Source: Candidatus Accumulibacter contiguus (GTDB taxonomy: Bacteria; Pseudomonadota; Gammaproteobacteria; Burkholderiales; Rhodocyclaceae). From it: 58,629 bases of DNA. The translations under genes were made by a program, and so were the position numbers. Below, piece after piece: positions 56,527 through 58,629 of this stretch (position 1 is its first letter; every line of letters starts with the position of its first letter). The DNA is taken from the NCBI RefSeq assembly GCF_012940005.1, contig NZ_SPMX01000056.1, positions 1 to 58,629 of the forward strand. Reading direction: 5' to 3'. The notes under the pieces were generated by a model. It made no database searches. It saw nothing but the letters and a program-made list of their open reading frames with translations, and was not told where the DNA came from.

Positions 56527-57360
56527 ATGATGCATTTCCTGGCCGACGATGGCGAAGTGATCCACCTGCAGGTTTCCGGCAACGGCTCGCCGATCATCAT
56601 GTTGCACGGCTGGACAGCCAGCCACCGTGAATGGTCACCGTTTCTTGACCAACTGACACCGCATCATCGTGTCTTCCGATGGGACGCCCGCGGCCACGGT
56701 GGACATCGGCTGACGCGAGATACCGTGCCAACGGTTCAGCGTATGGCGCAAGACCTGCATAACCTGATCGACCACTATCATCTGGACAATTTGGTGGCAG
56801 TCGGCCACTCCCTGGGCGCCTTGACCCTGTGGCAGTACATCAAGGAACATGGCTGCGGAAAGCTGCGCAAGGTCTGCTTTCTGGACCAGTCACCAAAACT
56901 TCTCACCGATTCCGAATGGTTGAATGGGATCTACGGCGATTTCGATCACGACCGTTCCGCAGCTTTTCTGAACCATCTCCAGACCGACTTTGCGGAATCC
57001 GTTCTCCGGCTGGGTGCGATGGGCCTCAACACACGCGCCAGGGAAAAGTATCATCAGGGCTCCAGGGGCCTCGACAAGGCGCGGCAATGGCTGAAGGACC
57101 AGGATCCAGCACCGCTGATTGCCTGCTGGGAAAGCCTGACCGAAGCCGACTATCGGGCGACTCTCGATAAAATCGATATTCCTGCCCTGCTGGTCTATGG
57201 CGGTGCCAGTAATTACTATCGCAGCGAGACCGCGCACTACGTCCAGAACAGAATCGCCAACGCCGTACTACATGTTTACGAAGGTACCGATCACTCGCCA
57301 CACCAGTGGGAACGCGAGCGCTTCGTTCGCGATTTGCTTGACTTCATTGATTCACCTTGA
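56527..57360 (+). CDS. Alpha/beta hydrolase
   Basis: 277 residues from the ATG at 56527 (a further in-frame ATG follows immediately). Oxyanion motif MLHGWTASHREW, nucleophile elbow VGHSLGALTLW with Ser near residue 99, an acid in LLVYGGASNYYRSE and histidine in YEGTDHSPHQWERE. Esterase or haloperoxidase-like; substrate unknown. Its 3' end overlaps the convergent msrA by 17 bases. Confidence 0.88.
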   Translation: MMHFLADDGEVIHLQVSGNGSPIIMLHGWTASHREWSPFLDQLTPHHRVFRWDARGHGGHRLTRDTVPTVQRMAQDLHNLIDHYHLDNLVAVGHSLGALTLWQYIKEHGCGKLRKVCFLDQSPKLLTDSEWLNGIYGDFDHDRSAAFLNHLQTDFAESVLRLGAMGLNTRAREKYHQGSRGLDKARQWLKDQDPAPLIACWESLTEADYRATLDKIDIPALLVYGGASNYYRSETAHYVQNRIANAVLHVYEGTDHSPHQWERERFVRDLLDFIDSP

Positions 57361-57910
57361 GGCGACCGGCAAACCGTTTGCGAAACTTCGCCAGCTTCGG
57401 ACTGACAACGACCTGACAGTAACCCTGATCGGGGTTTCTGCGAAAATATTGCTGATGGTCCGGTTCGGCTGGGAAAAACCGTGGCGCGGCGAGCAATTCG
57501 GTAACGATCGGTGTTGCCCACAACCCCGCTTCGTTGAGTTCCGAAATCAGCGACGCTGCAATCTGCTGCTGCTCGGGCGTGTGATAGAAGATCACCGACC
57601 GATACTGCGTTCCGATATCGTTGCCTTGACGGTCGCGCGTCGTCGGATCATGAATCGCAAAGAAGACCTCCAGGATTTCACGATAGGAACATTGCCTTGC
57701 ATCGAAGGCCAGTTGCACAACCTCCGCATGCCCCGTCCGGCCTGTGCAGACGGCAGCATAGCTGGGGTAGTCAAGGTATCCGCCGCAATAACCGGAGACT
57801 ACTGACTGAACACCCCGCATCTGCTCGAAGACCGCTTCCAGACACCAGAAGCAGCCACCGCCAAGTGTTGCCATTTCGCTGTTCGATTCCATCTCGCCAC
57901 CATTCGCCAT
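57344..57910 (-). CDS. msrA: Peptide methionine sulfoxide reductase MsrA
   Basis: 188 residues, with the start possibly at 57892 or 57874 instead of 57910. Catalytic GGCFWCLEAVFEQ near residue 19, then VVSGYCGG and CTGRTGHAEVVQLAFD. Reduces methionine-S-sulfoxide in proteins. Convergent with the alpha/beta hydrolase. Confidence 0.95.
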   Translation of the reverse strand: MANGGEMESNSEMATLGGGCFWCLEAVFEQMRGVQSVVSGYCGGYLDYPSYAAVCTGRTGHAEVVQLAFDARQCSYREILEVFFAIHDPTTRDRQGNDIGTQYRSVIFYHTPEQQQIAASLISELNEAGLWATPIVTELLAAPRFFPAEPDHQQYFRRNPDQGYCQVVVSPKLAKFRKRFAGRLKVNQ

Positions 57911-57985
57911 CAGAAAGGTGACCGTAGCACGAACGAGTGTAGCGCATCAAGCGAAGGATTCAGTCTATCTGACCCGGGAAAGCCG

Positions 57986-58018
57986 AAAGCCCTCGCCGCT
58001 AAGGAGCGGGAGGGCTTT
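57986..58018 (-). terminator. rRNA operon terminator
   Basis: AAAGCCCTC/GAGGGCTTT stem 15 bases downstream of the 5S rRNA on the minus strand, followed by CGGCTTTCCC. Fits the end of the rRNA transcript. Confidence 0.75.
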
Positions 58019-58032
58019 GGGGGGGAAGGGGA

Positions 58033-58147
58033 GCCTGGCGGTGACCTACTTTCACACATGAAGTATGCACTATCATCGGCGTACCTTCGTTTCACGGTCC
58101 TGTTCGGGATGGGAAGGGGTGGGTCCAAAGGGCTATGGCCGCCAAGC
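58033..58147 (-). rRNA. rrf: 5S ribosomal RNA
   Basis: About 115 bases. Minus strand starts GCTTGGCGGCCATAGC and ends GTCACCGCCAGGC; the ends pair, and CCCATCCCGAACAGG and GTAGGTCACC are the conserved 5S blocks. Ends may be off by a few bases. Confidence 0.93.
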
Positions 58148-58235
58148 ATGAGGGGTACGCACGCCGGGGTGAGCGGGTGCGGAGGAAGAAGGGGTGGTGA
58201 TTGGGGGGGACGAATGGGAGTTGCTGCTCAAGGTT

Positions 58236-58629
<394 letters not shown>

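Overview
The window looks like a chromosome segment of a betaproteobacterium of the Rhodocyclales type, possibly a relative of Candidatus Accumulibacter. This is inferred from gene content and order, not from a phylogeny. Supporting features are the yggU-yggT-proC-yggS-pilT-pilU block, serS next to rarA, a wax-ester-synthase/DGAT gene beside a phasin-like gene, and a complete Hyb-type NiFe hydrogenase operon close to an rRNA operon.

Left third (1-10.4 kb): accessory DNA on the minus strand. It carries a ParA-type ATPase with a small partner, a RecD2-type helicase, and a compact three-gene cassette at 4021-9390. The cassette encodes a BrxD-like (DUF2791-type) ATPase, a protein with two DUF1566 lectin-like domains ending in a TerB-C-like tail, and an Lhr/BrxHI-like helicase. 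Ter- and BREX-associated DNA-processing or defence operons pair these ATPase and helicase types; here the TerB partner appears to have exchanged its usual N-terminal domains for DUF1566 repeats. I consider this the most interesting system in the window.

Middle (10.4-27.5 kb): an integrative-element maintenance region. It has FlhD/FlhC-like activators (the SetCD/AcaCD type), a divergent CI/S24-type repressor that lacks both catalytic residues, RadC, an ArdC-like protein, a frameshifted primase, RecT with a RecE-like exonuclease, SSB, a DUF1845-like protein and several small proteins. Most of these genes share a repeated hairpin leader that looks like the radC RNA motif. The minus-strand operon is interrupted between about 15.2 and 20.8 kb by a short integron-type cassette array without an integrase (HNH, PD-(D/E)XK-like and HEPN-like genes with attC-like sites), a truncated gene, an HU gene and an NHL-propeller gene. 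A tyrosine integrase with a DUF4224 partner abuts tRNA-Ser(CGA); a tRNA-Ser-like 3' fragment at 10055 may mark an old attachment site.

Right half (27.5-58.6 kb): core genome. Contents are serS, rarA, storage-lipid genes, a frameshifted LysR regulator, a thioesterase, a signalling cluster, a UvrD-family helicase, the ygg/proC/pilTU block, a decayed transposase, the hydrogenase operon hybOABCDGE (hybO frameshifted), an alpha/beta hydrolase, msrA, 5S rRNA and the 3' end of 23S rRNA. The signalling cluster comprises an SSF-STAC sensor kinase, a lone receiver, a degenerate-kinase/DnaQ exonuclease fusion and a CBS-DUF294 protein.

Four otherwise intact genes (primase, LysR, SSF sensor kinase, hybO) are each broken by one single-base frameshift. 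Three of the four lie in short homopolymers, so residual assembly error is a real possibility and these should not be read as true pseudogenes without checking.
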